DNA of 64,000 nt from Amarolinea aalborgensis (GTDB taxonomy: Bacteria; Chloroflexota; Anaerolineae; SSC4; Amarolineaceae). A program made the position numbers and the translations under genes. The stretch is taken from assembly GCF_900491745.1 (NCBI RefSeq), contig NZ_UETR01000002.1, positions 384,844 to 448,843 of the forward strand. Reading direction: 5' to 3'. Of the stretch, positions 8,207 through 17,077 are shown in pieces (the stretch's first letter is position 1; the number at the start of each line of letters is the position of its first letter). The notes below the pieces were generated by a model. The model did no database searches, had not been told where the DNA came from, and saw only the letters and a list, made by a program, of their open reading frames with translations.

Positions 8207-9392
8207 CGACGCTCTCCGCCGCGTGACATGCCCACACCGTAGGTCACGCCTCCGGCGTGACGACGCTGTCGGCCGCAGAGCCTGCTTCCCTCAACCAACG
8301 TCGTCCGGCCCGGAGGCCGGACCTACACATCGAGTAGGTCACGCCTCCGGCGTGACGACGCTGTCTGCCGCAGAGTTCGCTTCCCTCAACCAACGTCGTC
8401 CGGCCAGGAGGCCGGACCTACATATCGAGTAGGTCACGGCTCCGGCGTGACGACGCTGTCTGCCGCAGAGCCTGCTTCCCTCAACCAACGTCGTCCGGCC
8501 ATGAGGCCGGACCTACACATCCAGTAGGTCACGCCTCCGGCGTGACGACGCTCTCCGCCGCGTGACACGCCCAAGCCGCAGGTCACGCCTCCGGCGTGAC
8601 GACGCCCTCCGCCGCGTGACACGCCCACAGCGTGGGTCACGCCTCCGACGTGACGACGCTGTCTGTCGCAGAGTTCGCTTCCCTCAACCAACGTCGTCCG
8701 GCCAGGAGGCCGGACCTACACATCGAGTAGGTCACGCCTCCGACGTGACGACGCTGTCTGCCGCGTGACACGCCCAAGCCGTAGGTCACGGCTCCGGCGT
8801 GACGACGACCTCCGCCGCGTGACACGCCCAAGGGGTGACACGCCCAAGTCGTAGGTCACGCCTCCGGCGTGACGACGCTGTCGGCCGCAGAGCCTGCTTC
8901 CCTCAACCAACGTCGTCCGGCCCGGAGGCCGGACCTACACATCGAGTAGGTCACGCCTCCGGCGTGACGACGCTCTCCGTCGCAGAGTTCGCTTCCCTCA
9001 ACCAACGTCGTCCGGCCCGGAGGCCGGACCTACACATCCCGCAGGTCACGGCTCCGGCGTGACGACGCTCTCCGCCGCGTGACACGCCCAAGCCGTAGGT
9101 CACGGCTCCGGCGTGACGACGACCTCCGCCGCGTGACACGCCCAAGGGGTGACACGCCCAAGTCGTAGGTCACGCCTCCGGCGTGACGACGCTGTCGGCC
9201 GCAGAGCCTGCTTCCCTCAACCAACGTCGTCCGGCCCGGCCAGGAGGCCGAACCTACGAAGCCAACGTCGTCCGGCCAGGAGGCCGGACCTACACATCGA
9301 GTAGGTCACGGCTCCGGCGTGACGACGCCGTCCGGCGCAGAGTTCGCTGCCTTCAACCAACGTGGTCCGGCCAGGAGACCGGACCGACAGAG
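8188..9392. repeat. Array of two interleaved palindromic repeat families (~15 + ~9 units)
   Basis: A 1.2-kb non-coding array. Unit A is the palindrome GTCACGCCTCCGGCGTGAC followed by GACG, with ~15 copies counted from 8188 to ~9325; some carry single changes. Unit B is a palindrome around GTCCGGCC-nGGA-GGCCGGAC followed by CTACACAT, with ~9 copies. A and B often alternate, joined by a common spacer (CAGAG...CTTCCCTCAACCAA). A segment of ~170 bp (about 8760-8930) is repeated nearly exactly 314 bp later, showing that the array grew by block duplication. A lone inverted unit A is at 12594-12623. Short ORFs in the array are repeat translations, not genes. From 9393 to the next gene only its ribosome site is seen. 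Confidence 0.9.
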
Positions 9393-9488
9393 CCAGCATC
9401 ATCCGCCGGTGACTCTCTCCTGTCTCCTTCCGTCTTACCTCCCGTAGCCACGCTGCGCTGCATGATTTATTTAAGAGGTGGATTGGTG

Positions 9489-10715
9489 ATGCAAAAGAGT
9501 CGTTTGACAACCATTTTTCTTGTTGTCCTCGTGGATATGCTCGGTTTCAGCTTGATACTGCCCTTACTTCCCTACTACGCGGAGACGTTCGGCGCCACGC
9601 CCACTATCGTGGGACTGCTCGTGGCTTCCTACGCCGCGGCGCAGATGATTGGCGCGCCGCTCCTGGGACGTTTTTCCGACCGGTTCGGCCGCCGCCCCGT
9701 GCTCTTGATCAGCATTTTTGGCACGTTTGTCGGTTTTATTTTGCTCGGCGTTGGCGGCTCGCTCTTGATTCTGTTCATCAGCCGCATGCTGGATGGTCTG
9801 ACCGGCGGCAACATCACCGTGGCGCAGGCTTACATCACCGATGTGACCGACGAGAAGAACCGCGCCAAGGGCCTGGGCATGATCGGCGCTGCGTTCGGTC
9901 TGGGCTTCATCCTGGGACCGGCCGCCGGCGGCCTGTTGAGCACCTACGGCTATGCCGTGCCTTCTTTTGTGGCCGCAGCACTGGCCCTCATCAACCTGGT
10001 GGCGGTCTTCTTCTTCTTGCCTGAGTCGCTGACCGCTGAGAAGCGCGCCGCGCTGACCGCGCGCCCGCGCACCGCCTTCTCGCTGGCGTCGCTGATGACG
10101 GCGATGCGGCGACCGCGTGTCGGCCCCCTGCTGCACGTGCGTTTCTTCTTCGGCCTGGCCTTTGCCATCTTCCAATCGGTCTTTGCCCTCTACGCGCAGT
10201 ATCGCTTGAACCTGGATGTACGCAGCACCAGTTTCATCCTGACCTACGTCGGCGTGCTTTCGGTAATCGTACAGGGCTTTGGCGTCGGCCGGCTGACCGG
10301 CCGTTTCAGCGACCGCAATCTGATCATGGGCAGCGTCAGCATCATGGCCGTTTCGCTGCTCGCCTGGGCCTTGACGCCCAACGTGCCAGTGCTGCTGCTG
10401 GTTCTGATCCCCACCGCGGTCTCTGGCGGCATCCTCAACACGGTGCTCAGCAGCGCGCTGACCAAGGCCGTTTATCCCGAGGAGATCGGCGGCACCCTGG
10501 GCCTGGCCGCATCGGTGGAGAGCGTCACGCGCGTGCTGGCGCCAACCGTCGGCGGCGTATTGCTGCAGCAGGCCGGGACCTGGGCGCCAGGCGCCTTTGG
10601 CGCGCTGATCATGGTCTGGGTCGTTTCCTTTACCTGGCGGCGCTTCGTCGTTAACCCGGACCCGCCGCTGCCGTCACGCGCCGTTCCTGTTGCCGTGCCG
10701 GTGACAAGCCACTAG
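9489..10715 (+). CDS. MFS transporter, DHA1 (TetA/MdtG-like) family
   Basis: A 408-residue major-facilitator protein with about 12 predicted membrane helices. The MFS motif A is present between helices 2 and 3 (LLGRFSDRFGRRPVLL), and the motif-C-like stretch GAAFGLGFILGPAAGGLL lies in helix 5, as in drug:H+ antiporters of the TetA type. It is therefore likely an effluxer, with unknown substrate. The ATG at 9489 follows AGAGGTGG at a good distance; longer in-frame readings run back into the repeat array and are rejected. A strong hairpin follows the stop codon. It is separated from the hydrolase genes by 54 bp and may or may not be cotranscribed. Confidence 0.9.
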   Translation: MQKSRLTTIFLVVLVDMLGFSLILPLLPYYAETFGATPTIVGLLVASYAAAQMIGAPLLGRFSDRFGRRPVLLISIFGTFVGFILLGVGGSLLILFISRMLDGLTGGNITVAQAYITDVTDEKNRAKGLGMIGAAFGLGFILGPAAGGLLSTYGYAVPSFVAAALALINLVAVFFFLPESLTAEKRAALTARPRTAFSLASLMTAMRRPRVGPLLHVRFFFGLAFAIFQSVFALYAQYRLNLDVRSTSFILTYVGVLSVIVQGFGVGRLTGRFSDRNLIMGSVSIMAVSLLAWALTPNVPVLLLVLIPTAVSGGILNTVLSSALTKAVYPEEIGGTLGLAASVESVTRVLAPTVGGVLLQQAGTWAPGAFGALIMVWVVSFTWRRFVVNPDPPLPSRAVPVAVPVTSH

Positions 10716-10724
10716 CCATCGTGC

Positions 10725-10748
10725 GGGGAGCGCCTACGCGCGCTCCCC
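10725..10748 (+). terminator. GC-rich hairpin after the MFS gene
   Basis: A 9-bp perfect stem (10725-10733 with 10740-10748, GGGGAGCGC/GCGCTCCCC) with a 6-nt loop begins 10 bp after the stop. There is no T-run, so it may be a weak or attenuating terminator. Confidence 0.5.
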
Positions 10749-10769
10749 GGCCATTCGCTGTGAGAGACC

Positions 10770-11507
10770 ATGAAAACAAAACGCTTACTTTGGCTAATTC
10801 CCCTTCTGCTGCTGATTCTGCTCGTGGGCGGATTCCTGGCCTGGACGACGCTGTTTGCCGCCGCGCCGATGCCTGAGGCTGTGGCCGAAATGCAGGCCAG
10901 CACGACGTTGGCCGGCAAGAATTGGCTGGTGTTTCAACCGGCCGCGGCCAACCCGACTACCGGTTTGATTTTATACCCCGGCGGGCTGGTAGATGCCCGT
11001 GCGTACGCGCCGGCCGCACGTCAGATTGCCGAGGCCGGCTACCTGGTGGTAATCGTGCCCATGCCGCTCAAACTCGCTTTCTTCGACGCGGGTCGCGCCA
11101 GCGAGGTCATGCAGGCTTTCCCGTCCATCACGCACTGGGCCATTGGCGGCCATTCGCTGGGCGGCGCGATGGCCGCGCAGTACGCGTATCAACACCCAGA
11201 TCAGGTGGCGGGTCTGGCGCTCTGGGCAGCCTACCCGGCCGCCAACAACAGCCTGGCCGACCGCGCCTTGCCCGTGGTCTCCATCTACGGCACGCGCGAT
11301 GGCCTGGCAACCGGCGGCAAGATTGACGCCTCGCGGCCGCTGCTGCCTGCGAACACCCGTTTTGTCGCCATCGAAGGCGGCAATCACGCGCAGTTCGGCT
11401 GGTACGGCAAGCAATCAGGCGACAATGAGGCAACCATTCCACGCGAGGCGCAGCAGGCGCAAATCGTGGCCGCGACCGTGAGCTTGTTGAGCGAGGTTGC
11501 AAAGTAG
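10770..11507 (+). CDS. Membrane-anchored alpha/beta hydrolase
   Basis: A 245-residue alpha/beta hydrolase with an N-terminal membrane anchor (residues ~6-28, LLWLIPLLLLILLVGGFLAW). The nucleophile elbow G-H-S-L-G-G is near residue 128, the acid is probably the Asp of YGTRDGL, and the catalytic His is in GGNHAQFGWYG. The segment LILYPGGLVDARAYAPAARQIAEAGY resembles the dienelactone-hydrolase-like 'alpha/beta hydrolase' family of extracytoplasmic esterases. Substrate unknown. The following hydrolase gene begins five bases after the stop, so the two form an operon. All three catalytic residues are in place. Confidence 0.85.
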   Translation: MKTKRLLWLIPLLLLILLVGGFLAWTTLFAAAPMPEAVAEMQASTTLAGKNWLVFQPAAANPTTGLILYPGGLVDARAYAPAARQIAEAGYLVVIVPMPLKLAFFDAGRASEVMQAFPSITHWAIGGHSLGGAMAAQYAYQHPDQVAGLALWAAYPAANNSLADRALPVVSIYGTRDGLATGGKIDASRPLLPANTRFVAIEGGNHAQFGWYGKQSGDNEATIPREAQQAQIVAATVSLLSEVAK

Positions 11508-11511
11508 GCCG

Positions 11512-12480
11512 ATGAAACGCATCGCTCGTTCGGCGCTGATCGTCATCGGCATCCTGTTGGTCTTGATCCTGACCGTTCCGCTGTTGATTCCCGTACCGCC
11601 GCTGCCAGGATTGGTTCCACCGGAGCAGTTGGCCGATCCGGACAGTGAGTTCATCGAGGTGAATGGCCTGCGCCTGCACGTCAAGCGCAGCGGCCAGGCC
11701 GAGCCGGCGATGATTCTCCTGCACGGCTTTGGCTCGCACACGGAGAGCTGGCGCGCCGTGCGTCCGGGTCTCTCTGCGCTCAGCGCAGTCATCGCGTTCG
11801 ACCGCCCCGCCTTTGGGTTGACCGAACGGCCGTTGACATGGACAGGCGTCAATCCGTACGACCCCGACGCGCAGGTGGATCTGGTGATTGGGCTGATGGA
11901 TCGGCTGGGCATCCAAAAGGCCATTCTGATCGGCAACTCGGCCGGCGGCACGATCAGCGCGCAGACGGCCCTGCGCTACCCGGATCGAGTCTCGGCGTTG
12001 GTCTTAGTGGACCCGGCCATCTACGCGGGCGGGGGCACGCCTGCCATCGTGCAGCCGCTGCTCAACTCGCCGCAGATGCGACACCTCGGGCCGCTCCTGG
12101 CGCGTTCACAGGCGAGTGGGATCAGCAATTTGCTGCCTTCGGCTTACCATGACCCGTCGAAGGTCACGCCGGAGATGCTGGCCCTGTACCAGCGCCCGCT
12201 CAAGATCGAAAACTGGGATCGGGCTTTCTACGAATACCTGGCGGCCAGCCGCATGTCCACCACCTTGGGCGACGATGTCAAACGCCTCAAGCTGCCGGTG
12301 CTCGTCGTGACCGGCGAGTTCGACACGTGGGTGCCGACGGAGCAGAGCATCCGCCTGGCAGGGGAAATCCCCGGCGCGCAGCTGGCTGTTCTTCCCAACT
12401 GCGGCCATGTGCCGCAGGAGGAATGCCCGCAGGATTTCATGCAGGCGGTCGCGCCGTTCGTGCAGGGGATTGCGCGCTGA
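11512..12480 (+). CDS. Alpha/beta-fold hydrolase with N-terminal membrane anchor
   Basis: A 322-residue alpha/beta hydrolase. Residues ~5-27 (ARSALIVIGILLVLILTVPLL) form a membrane anchor or uncleaved signal. The oxyanion region HGFGSHTESW, nucleophile elbow G-N-S-A-G-G, acid in VTGEFDTWVP and catalytic His in CGHVPQEE form a complete triad in canonical order. It resembles the broad group of esterases, haloperoxidases and epoxide hydrolases; substrate not deducible. The ATG at 11512 is preferred over an upstream TTG because it starts five bases after the previous stop and directly precedes the anchor. It is not a recent duplicate of its partner; the two are only distantly similar. Confidence 0.85.
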   Translation: MKRIARSALIVIGILLVLILTVPLLIPVPPLPGLVPPEQLADPDSEFIEVNGLRLHVKRSGQAEPAMILLHGFGSHTESWRAVRPGLSALSAVIAFDRPAFGLTERPLTWTGVNPYDPDAQVDLVIGLMDRLGIQKAILIGNSAGGTISAQTALRYPDRVSALVLVDPAIYAGGGTPAIVQPLLNSPQMRHLGPLLARSQASGISNLLPSAYHDPSKVTPEMLALYQRPLKIENWDRAFYEYLAASRMSTTLGDDVKRLKLPVLVVTGEFDTWVPTEQSIRLAGEIPGAQLAVLPNCGHVPQEECPQDFMQAVAPFVQGIAR

Positions 12481-12523
12481 AACAGAGACTCCCCGCGACC
12501 GTTGACGGTCCGGCAAATGGATC

Positions 12524-12549
12524 GGATCGCGCCGCCTGTCACGCGATCC
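12524..12549 (+). terminator. Possible hairpin terminator after the hydrolase pair
   Basis: GGATCGCG (12524-12531) pairs perfectly with CGCGATCC (12542-12549) across a 10-nt loop, 43 bp after the stop. No T-run follows, so the assignment is tentative. Confidence 0.35.
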
Positions 12550-12593
12550 CCCGACTTGCCTCGTTGTGGCGCCAAAGCATGTTTTGTGGTAAA

Positions 12594-12623
12594 CGACGCC
12601 GTCACGCCGGAGGCGTGACCTAC
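12594..12623 (-). repeat. Solitary copy of the array's palindromic unit A
   Basis: The sequence is the reverse complement of unit A of the 8.2-9.4 kb array, including its GTAGGTCAC...GACG flanks. It shows that the unit is dispersed and not confined to the array. Confidence 0.8.
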
Positions 12624-12703
12624 TGCACGGGCGACGCATGCATCCATTGTGCAGTGGATCGCCGCTTTGATGAAAACAACGCATCGTGAAAGGGCGTAGT
12701 ACG

Positions 12704-14278
12704 ATGAGTCAATTCGATGTTCTTTTTATCGGCGCGGGGCATAATGCCCTCGTCTGCGCCGGCTACCTGGCGAAGGCGGGCTACAAGGTCGGCATCCTGG
12801 AACGGCGGCACAAGGTCGGCGGCGCGGTCGTGACGGAAGAGATCGTGCCTGGCTTTCACTTCGACCTGGGCGGCTCCGCGCATATCCTGATTCACCACAC
12901 GCCCATCATCGCCGACTTGGAGCTTGCGCGCTATGGCCTGGAATACCTGGACGTTGATCCGCTCTTCTGGTCGCCCTTCCCTGACGGAAAGCACATCACG
13001 ATCTGGAAGGACCTCGACCGGACTTGCCAAAGCATCGCCGCAGTGTCGCCCGCCGATGCCGAGGCGTATCGGCGCTTTGTCAAGACCTGGGAGCCGGTGG
13101 CGCAGGGCATGGTTGAGGCTTTCATTCATGCACCGACGCCGCTCAATCTGATGCGCTATATGGCCTTCAACAAGGGGATGCGCAGCCAGGCGACCGAGCG
13201 CCTGCTGGACATCGTGCGCGGCTATGGGCAAGTGCTGCGTCAGTCGTTCAGCGGCCCGCACGTGCCCGCGCTGATTGCCTGGATGGCCGCGCAGTCAGGC
13301 CCGCCGCCGACGGAGCCGTTTTCCGCGCCCTTTGCCCTGTGGCATCCCATGTACCACGTCAGCGGCGTCAAGCGCCCGCGCGGCGGCTCCGGCATGCTGA
13401 CCCAGGCCCTGGCGCGCATGATCGAGGCGCACGGCGGCCAGATTTTCACCGACGCGCCGGTTGCGCGCATCCTGGTCGAACGCGGCCGCGCCGTGGGCGC
13501 GGAGACCGCAGCCGGCGAACGTTTCACTGCGCGCGCGGTCGTTTCCGGCGCGCACATCCACACCACACTCAAGCTGTTGGACGGCGTCATGCTGCCGCCG
13601 CATGCGCGCACGCGCCTCAGCCAGGCGCGCATCGGCAACGGCTTCGGCATGATGGTGCGCTACGCGATGCGTGAATTGCCGAACTACACGGCGTTGCCGA
13701 CCGCGGCGGATGGCGCGCCCGGCCTGCAGCACCGCGCCTTGCAGTTCATCTGTCCCAGCATGGATTACCTGGATCGGGCTTATGGCGATTATCTCGGCGG
13801 CCGGCCTTCAGACGCGCCAGGCTTGATCGCCATGACCTTCTCCGCCGTAGACCCCACGCTGGCGCCGCCTGGTCAGCACACCCTGTTTCTCTGGGGCCAG
13901 TATTACCCGTACGAACTTGCGTCCGGCGCTTCGTGGGACGACGTGGGCCAGGCCGTGGCCGATCAGATGCTGGCGACCCTGGCGCAGTACGCGCCCAACG
14001 TGACCGACGCGGTCATCGGTCAATTGGTCGAGACGCCGCTCTACCTGGAGCGCACGCTGGGTTTGCTGCGCGGCAACGTCATGCACCTGGAGATGTCCAT
14101 TGACCAGATGTTCTTCATGCGGCCCGCGCTCAATTTCGGCCACTATCGCGGCCCACTGCCCGGCCTGTATCTGACCGGCGCCAGCACCCATCCCGGCGGC
14201 GGCATCATGGGCGCGGCCGGCCTCAATGCCGCCGCCACCCTGCTGCACGACCTGTCACGCCTACGGCTGCCGCGTTAG
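12704..14278 (+). CDS. FAD-dependent phytoene-desaturase-like oxidoreductase (CrtI/CrtO superfamily)
   Basis: A 524-residue flavoprotein. The N-terminal dinucleotide fold is clear (FIGAGHNALVCAGYLAKAGY, then ILERRHKVGGAVVTEE), and the C-terminal FAD motif reads GLYLTGASTHPGGGIMGAAG. This pattern (GGSxH-type early region, TGAxTHPGGG end) is closest to the CrtO-type carotene ketolase/PYROXD2 branch rather than classical CrtI. The next gene encodes a CruF-like carotenoid protein, so a role in carotenoid or other isoprenoid oxidation is a reasonable inference, not proof. The ATG at 12704 immediately precedes the FAD motif. A close alternative is a general 'NAD(P)/FAD-dependent oxidoreductase' with unknown substrate. 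Confidence 0.82.
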   Translation: MSQFDVLFIGAGHNALVCAGYLAKAGYKVGILERRHKVGGAVVTEEIVPGFHFDLGGSAHILIHHTPIIADLELARYGLEYLDVDPLFWSPFPDGKHITIWKDLDRTCQSIAAVSPADAEAYRRFVKTWEPVAQGMVEAFIHAPTPLNLMRYMAFNKGMRSQATERLLDIVRGYGQVLRQSFSGPHVPALIAWMAAQSGPPPTEPFSAPFALWHPMYHVSGVKRPRGGSGMLTQALARMIEAHGGQIFTDAPVARILVERGRAVGAETAAGERFTARAVVSGAHIHTTLKLLDGVMLPPHARTRLSQARIGNGFGMMVRYAMRELPNYTALPTAADGAPGLQHRALQFICPSMDYLDRAYGDYLGGRPSDAPGLIAMTFSAVDPTLAPPGQHTLFLWGQYYPYELASGASWDDVGQAVADQMLATLAQYAPNVTDAVIGQLVETPLYLERTLGLLRGNVMHLEMSIDQMFFMRPALNFGHYRGPLPGLYLTGASTHPGGGIMGAAGLNAAATLLHDLSRLRLPR

Positions 14279-14330
14279 GTTCTTGTCCGTGAAATTCTGG
14301 CGCAGAGAGCAAGAAATTCTAACGCGAAGC

Positions 14331-14390
14331 CGCAAAGACTGGAAGCCGCAACGCACTTTCCGTGCGGCTTGGCGCCGTGGCGTCTTTGCG
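14331..14390. repeat. Nested inverted repeat in the crtO-like/cruF-like gap
   Basis: CGCAAAGAC (14331-14339) pairs with GTCTTTGCG (14382-14390), enclosing a second hairpin with a GCAC/GTGC stem. It lies between the two carotenoid-type genes and may be a terminator or another copy of the low-complexity 'gcaaagacg' repeats also seen near 35000. Confidence 0.5.
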
Positions 14391-14464
14391 TTGCAGCATC
14401 TGGCTCTGGCTTGTCCGGGTTAGGCGTGGTGGATTGCTACGAGTGCGGCTGAAACGAGGGTCTT

Positions 14465-15319
14465 GTGCAGCAGTCTGATGATCGCAGGGCGATGGAAAAC
14501 GCCGCAGCCTCCGCTGGATCAACATACCAGGCGTTTGGCTTTCTGCGCACCTATGCTCGCGTCGGTCTCTTGTGGCTCCCGCGTCATCAGACCGCCCTGC
14601 TGTTTGGCGCGGCCTGGCTGCTGATCCTGGTCGTGCTGCCGCTGACGCAGCGCAGCCTGGGCGCGGAAGCGCTCCCGCGCGGCGTTACCATCAGCGTGCT
14701 GCTGCAGCTCAGCGCGGTCATTGCCATTTTGGTGGACGCGTGGGGTTGGGGCCGCGTGCTGCGCGTGGCGGTCGTCGTGGCGGCGCTGGCGTGGGCGGCT
14801 GAGGCGCTCGGCGCAGCGACCGGTTTCCCCTTCGGCGCCTACCGCTACACGGCGGCGCTGCAGCCGCAGCTCGCGCAGGTGCAGCTGTTGGTTCCCCTGG
14901 CCTGGCTGATGCTGCTGCCCCCGGCGTGGGCGGCAGCGCAGGCGATTGTGGGCAGCGCCCGGCCGCTGCGCTTCGCGCTGGCGTCGGCGTTGGCTTTTAC
15001 AGCCTGGGATCTCCTTCTCGACCCGCACATGGTGAGCTGGGGTTTCTGGGTGTGGGCGGCGCCCAGCGGTTATTTTGGTATTCCCTGGACCAACTTTCTG
15101 GGCTGGCTGTTGGTGTCGGGCGCCATCACGCGGCTGGTGCGCCCTGCCGGGGTACCGGTGCGGCCGCTGCTGCTGGTCTACACCATCACCTGGGCGCTGG
15201 AAGCGATGGGACTAGCCTTCTTCTGGCATCTGCCTGGGCCGGCCGCGGTGGGCGGCCTGGCGGTGGGCTTGTTTGCGCTCCTGGCCTGGCGCGGCGTGGC
15301 CCGCAGTCCAATGCCATGA
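14465..15319 (+). CDS. CruF-like carotenoid biosynthesis membrane protein (DUF422 family)
   Basis: A 284-residue integral membrane protein of the carotenoid-biosynthesis/DUF422 family. Diagnostic stretches are AAEALGAATGFPFGAYRYT, AFTAWDLLLDPHM and YFGIPWTNFLGWLLVSGA, all set within about seven hydrophobic helices. Characterised relatives (CruF and the haloarchaeal bacterioruberin hydratase) hydrate terminal double bonds of acyclic carotenoids. The GTG at 14465 has GAGGG just upstream; an in-frame ATG at 14492 is an alternative and removes nine polar residues. Its neighbour on the same strand is a CrtO/CrtI-like oxidoreductase, supporting a carotenoid context. The exact reaction is inferred from the family. 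Confidence 0.82.
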   Translation: MQQSDDRRAMENAAASAGSTYQAFGFLRTYARVGLLWLPRHQTALLFGAAWLLILVVLPLTQRSLGAEALPRGVTISVLLQLSAVIAILVDAWGWGRVLRVAVVVAALAWAAEALGAATGFPFGAYRYTAALQPQLAQVQLLVPLAWLMLLPPAWAAAQAIVGSARPLRFALASALAFTAWDLLLDPHMVSWGFWVWAAPSGYFGIPWTNFLGWLLVSGAITRLVRPAGVPVRPLLLVYTITWALEAMGLAFFWHLPGPAAVGGLAVGLFALLAWRGVARSPMP

Positions 15320-15388
15320 CAATCAACCCGTTAAAGGCAGGGTCGCAGCCCGGCCTGAAGCGAAGCAGCGCAGATCGAAGAGAATAGC

Positions 15389-16378
15389 ATGAACATCAGA
15401 CAGTTTATCCATTCAACCCTCCACCCTGCCGTCTATCACGGCCACGACAAGCGTCCGCCTTTCTTCGAAGGCTGGTACTATAAACTGGTCAGCGCAGACG
15501 AGTCGGCGCGCTACGCAATCATCCCAGGGGTGCAGTTGGGCGGCGAGGCGCACGCTTTCGTGCAGGTGCTCAACGGGTTGACTGGTCAGGCAGACTACCA
15601 CGCCTTCCCGCTGTCCGATTTCTGGGCAGCCGCAGACGATTTCGAAGTTCGCATCGGCCCCAACACTTTCACGGCCCACGGCATCAAGCTGGACATTCAA
15701 CGGCCGGCCGGACAAATTCGGGGGGAATTGCGCTTCGAGGGCGTTCGACCCTGGCCGGTCAGCGTGCTCTCGCCGGGCATCATGGGCTGGTACGCGTGGG
15801 CGCCGGCGATGGAGTGCTACCACGGCGTTCTCGGCTTCGATCACGCCATCCACGGCGCGCTGGAGGTGAATGGCGTTGCGCGTGATTTTAGCCGCGGCCG
15901 CGGTTACATCGAGAAGGATTGGGGGCAGGCCTTCCCCGCAGCCTGGGTCTGGTTTCAGACCAACCATTTCTCAGAGCCGGGGGTCTGTCTAACCGCCTCG
16001 GTGGCGATTATTCCCTGGATCGGCCGCGCCTTTCCCGGCTTCATCATCGGCCTTTGGCGCCAGGGGCAGTTGATGCGCTTTGCGACCTACAGTGGGGCGC
16101 GTATCGAAAAGCTGCAGGTGACCGACGATCATGTGATCTGGACCGTGCGCAATCGCCAGCATCGGCTAGAAATGCAGGCTGCGCGGGCTGAGGGCGGCCT
16201 GCTGTTGGGGCCGACGCGTGAAGACATGGGCAAACGCGTCAACGAAACCCTGCGCGCCACCGTGGACGTACGCCTCAGCACCCTGGCTGGCGTCACCCTC
16301 TTCGAAGGCCAGGGACGCCACGCCGGCCTGGAAGCGCACGGAGACCTCGATCGCCTGATAGCGCTCCTCGGCCGTTAA
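15389..16378 (+). CDS. Tocopherol-cyclase-like (lipocalin-fold) protein
   Basis: A 329-residue protein of the tocopherol cyclase-like family. Signature segments in order: PPFFEGWYYKLVS (residues ~25-37), SPGIMGWYAWAPAMECYHGV (middle), GYIEKDWGQAFP and WVWFQTNHFSEPG (about 170-195). Plant members close the chromanol ring of vitamin E; bacterial members are mostly uncharacterised and share the lipocalin-like fold with CrtC-type carotenoid hydratases. No signal peptide or membrane helix is seen. It follows the CruF-like gene by 69 bp on the same strand, which suggests a prenyl-lipid or carotenoid role. Function in this host is inference. Confidence 0.8.
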   Translation: MNIRQFIHSTLHPAVYHGHDKRPPFFEGWYYKLVSADESARYAIIPGVQLGGEAHAFVQVLNGLTGQADYHAFPLSDFWAAADDFEVRIGPNTFTAHGIKLDIQRPAGQIRGELRFEGVRPWPVSVLSPGIMGWYAWAPAMECYHGVLGFDHAIHGALEVNGVARDFSRGRGYIEKDWGQAFPAAWVWFQTNHFSEPGVCLTASVAIIPWIGRAFPGFIIGLWRQGQLMRFATYSGARIEKLQVTDDHVIWTVRNRQHRLEMQAARAEGGLLLGPTREDMGKRVNETLRATVDVRLSTLAGVTLFEGQGRHAGLEAHGDLDRLIALLGR

Positions 16379-16501
16379 GAGACCTGTTCAGAATCATAGA
16401 CAGCCTGCGCGGGTCGCCGTATCATGGGACACTGAACGTCGTTGGGCGCGGTCTGCCGATCGCGCCCAAATCCTACTAGAGCAAGCGAGGTTGTTGTTCC
16501 C

Positions 16502-16966
16502 ATGAAAGCGATTCGGAAATGGTTTGGTATTGGCCTCGGCGGGTTGATCCTGCTGGCCCTGCTGATCCAATTGGTCCCCTACGGACACAATCACACCAAT
16601 CCGCCGGTGGTCAAGGAATTCAACTGGGCCAGTCCGGCCGCCAAGCAAGTTGCCCAGCGCGCCTGCTACGATTGCCACAGCAATGAAACGGTCTGGCCCT
16701 GGTACTCCTCCATCGCGCCAATTTCCTGGATGGTCACGCGTCACGTGGATGAAGGCCGGCAGGCGTTCAACTTCTCAGATTGGAAGGGCGCCGTGCGGAA
16801 TGAGGAGGGTCGCGTCGAGGAAGGCACCGACGATATGGTAGATGCGGTCAGAAACAGTGAAATGCCGCCCGCATCCTATTTGCTGATCCACGGTAACGCG
16901 CACTTGACCTCGACTGAGCGGCAGACGCTGATCGCCGCGCTGGAGGCGGTGGCTCTCGCCAGGTAG
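16502..16966 (+). CDS. Haem-binding-domain (c-type) membrane-anchored protein
   Basis: A 154-residue protein with one N-terminal membrane helix (about 10-27) and an extracytoplasmic haem-binding domain. The c-type haem motif is ACYDCHSNET, a C-x-x-C-H signature, followed by WPWYSSIAPISWMVTRHVDEGR and later EMPPASYLLIHGNAHLT, which match the small 'haem-bd' family found in many Bacteroidota and Chloroflexota. The ATG at 16502 is used because the hydrophobic anchor starts there; an earlier in-frame start adds 20 polar residues. Likely an electron-transfer or peroxidase-associated protein; partner unknown. A strong bidirectional terminator follows. Confidence 0.85.
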   Translation: MKAIRKWFGIGLGGLILLALLIQLVPYGHNHTNPPVVKEFNWASPAAKQVAQRACYDCHSNETVWPWYSSIAPISWMVTRHVDEGRQAFNFSDWKGAVRNEEGRVEEGTDDMVDAVRNSEMPPASYLLIHGNAHLTSTERQTLIAALEAVALAR

Positions 16967-17014
16967 AACTCGATACAGATTGAATCAGTTCCGGACCAGA
17001 TTGAAGCAAAGAAT

Positions 17015-17061
17015 AAGCCCTGGCCTACGCGCACCTGATCGCCGCGCGTAGGCCAGGGCTT
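17015..17061. terminator. Bidirectional intrinsic terminator between convergent genes
   Basis: An 18-bp perfect inverted repeat (17015-17032 with 17044-17061) with an 11-nt loop sits between the convergent haem-binding gene and the membrane-protein gene. T-rich tracts follow on both strands (CTTGTTAACTT on plus; TTATTCTTTG on minus). Confidence 0.85.
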
Positions 17062-17077
17062 CTTGTTAACTTATCGT

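Noticed and set aside
8188..9392. CRISPR array
   Set aside because: The repeats are themselves palindromic units of two kinds in alternation, the intervening sequence is also repeated instead of unique, and no cas gene is nearby.
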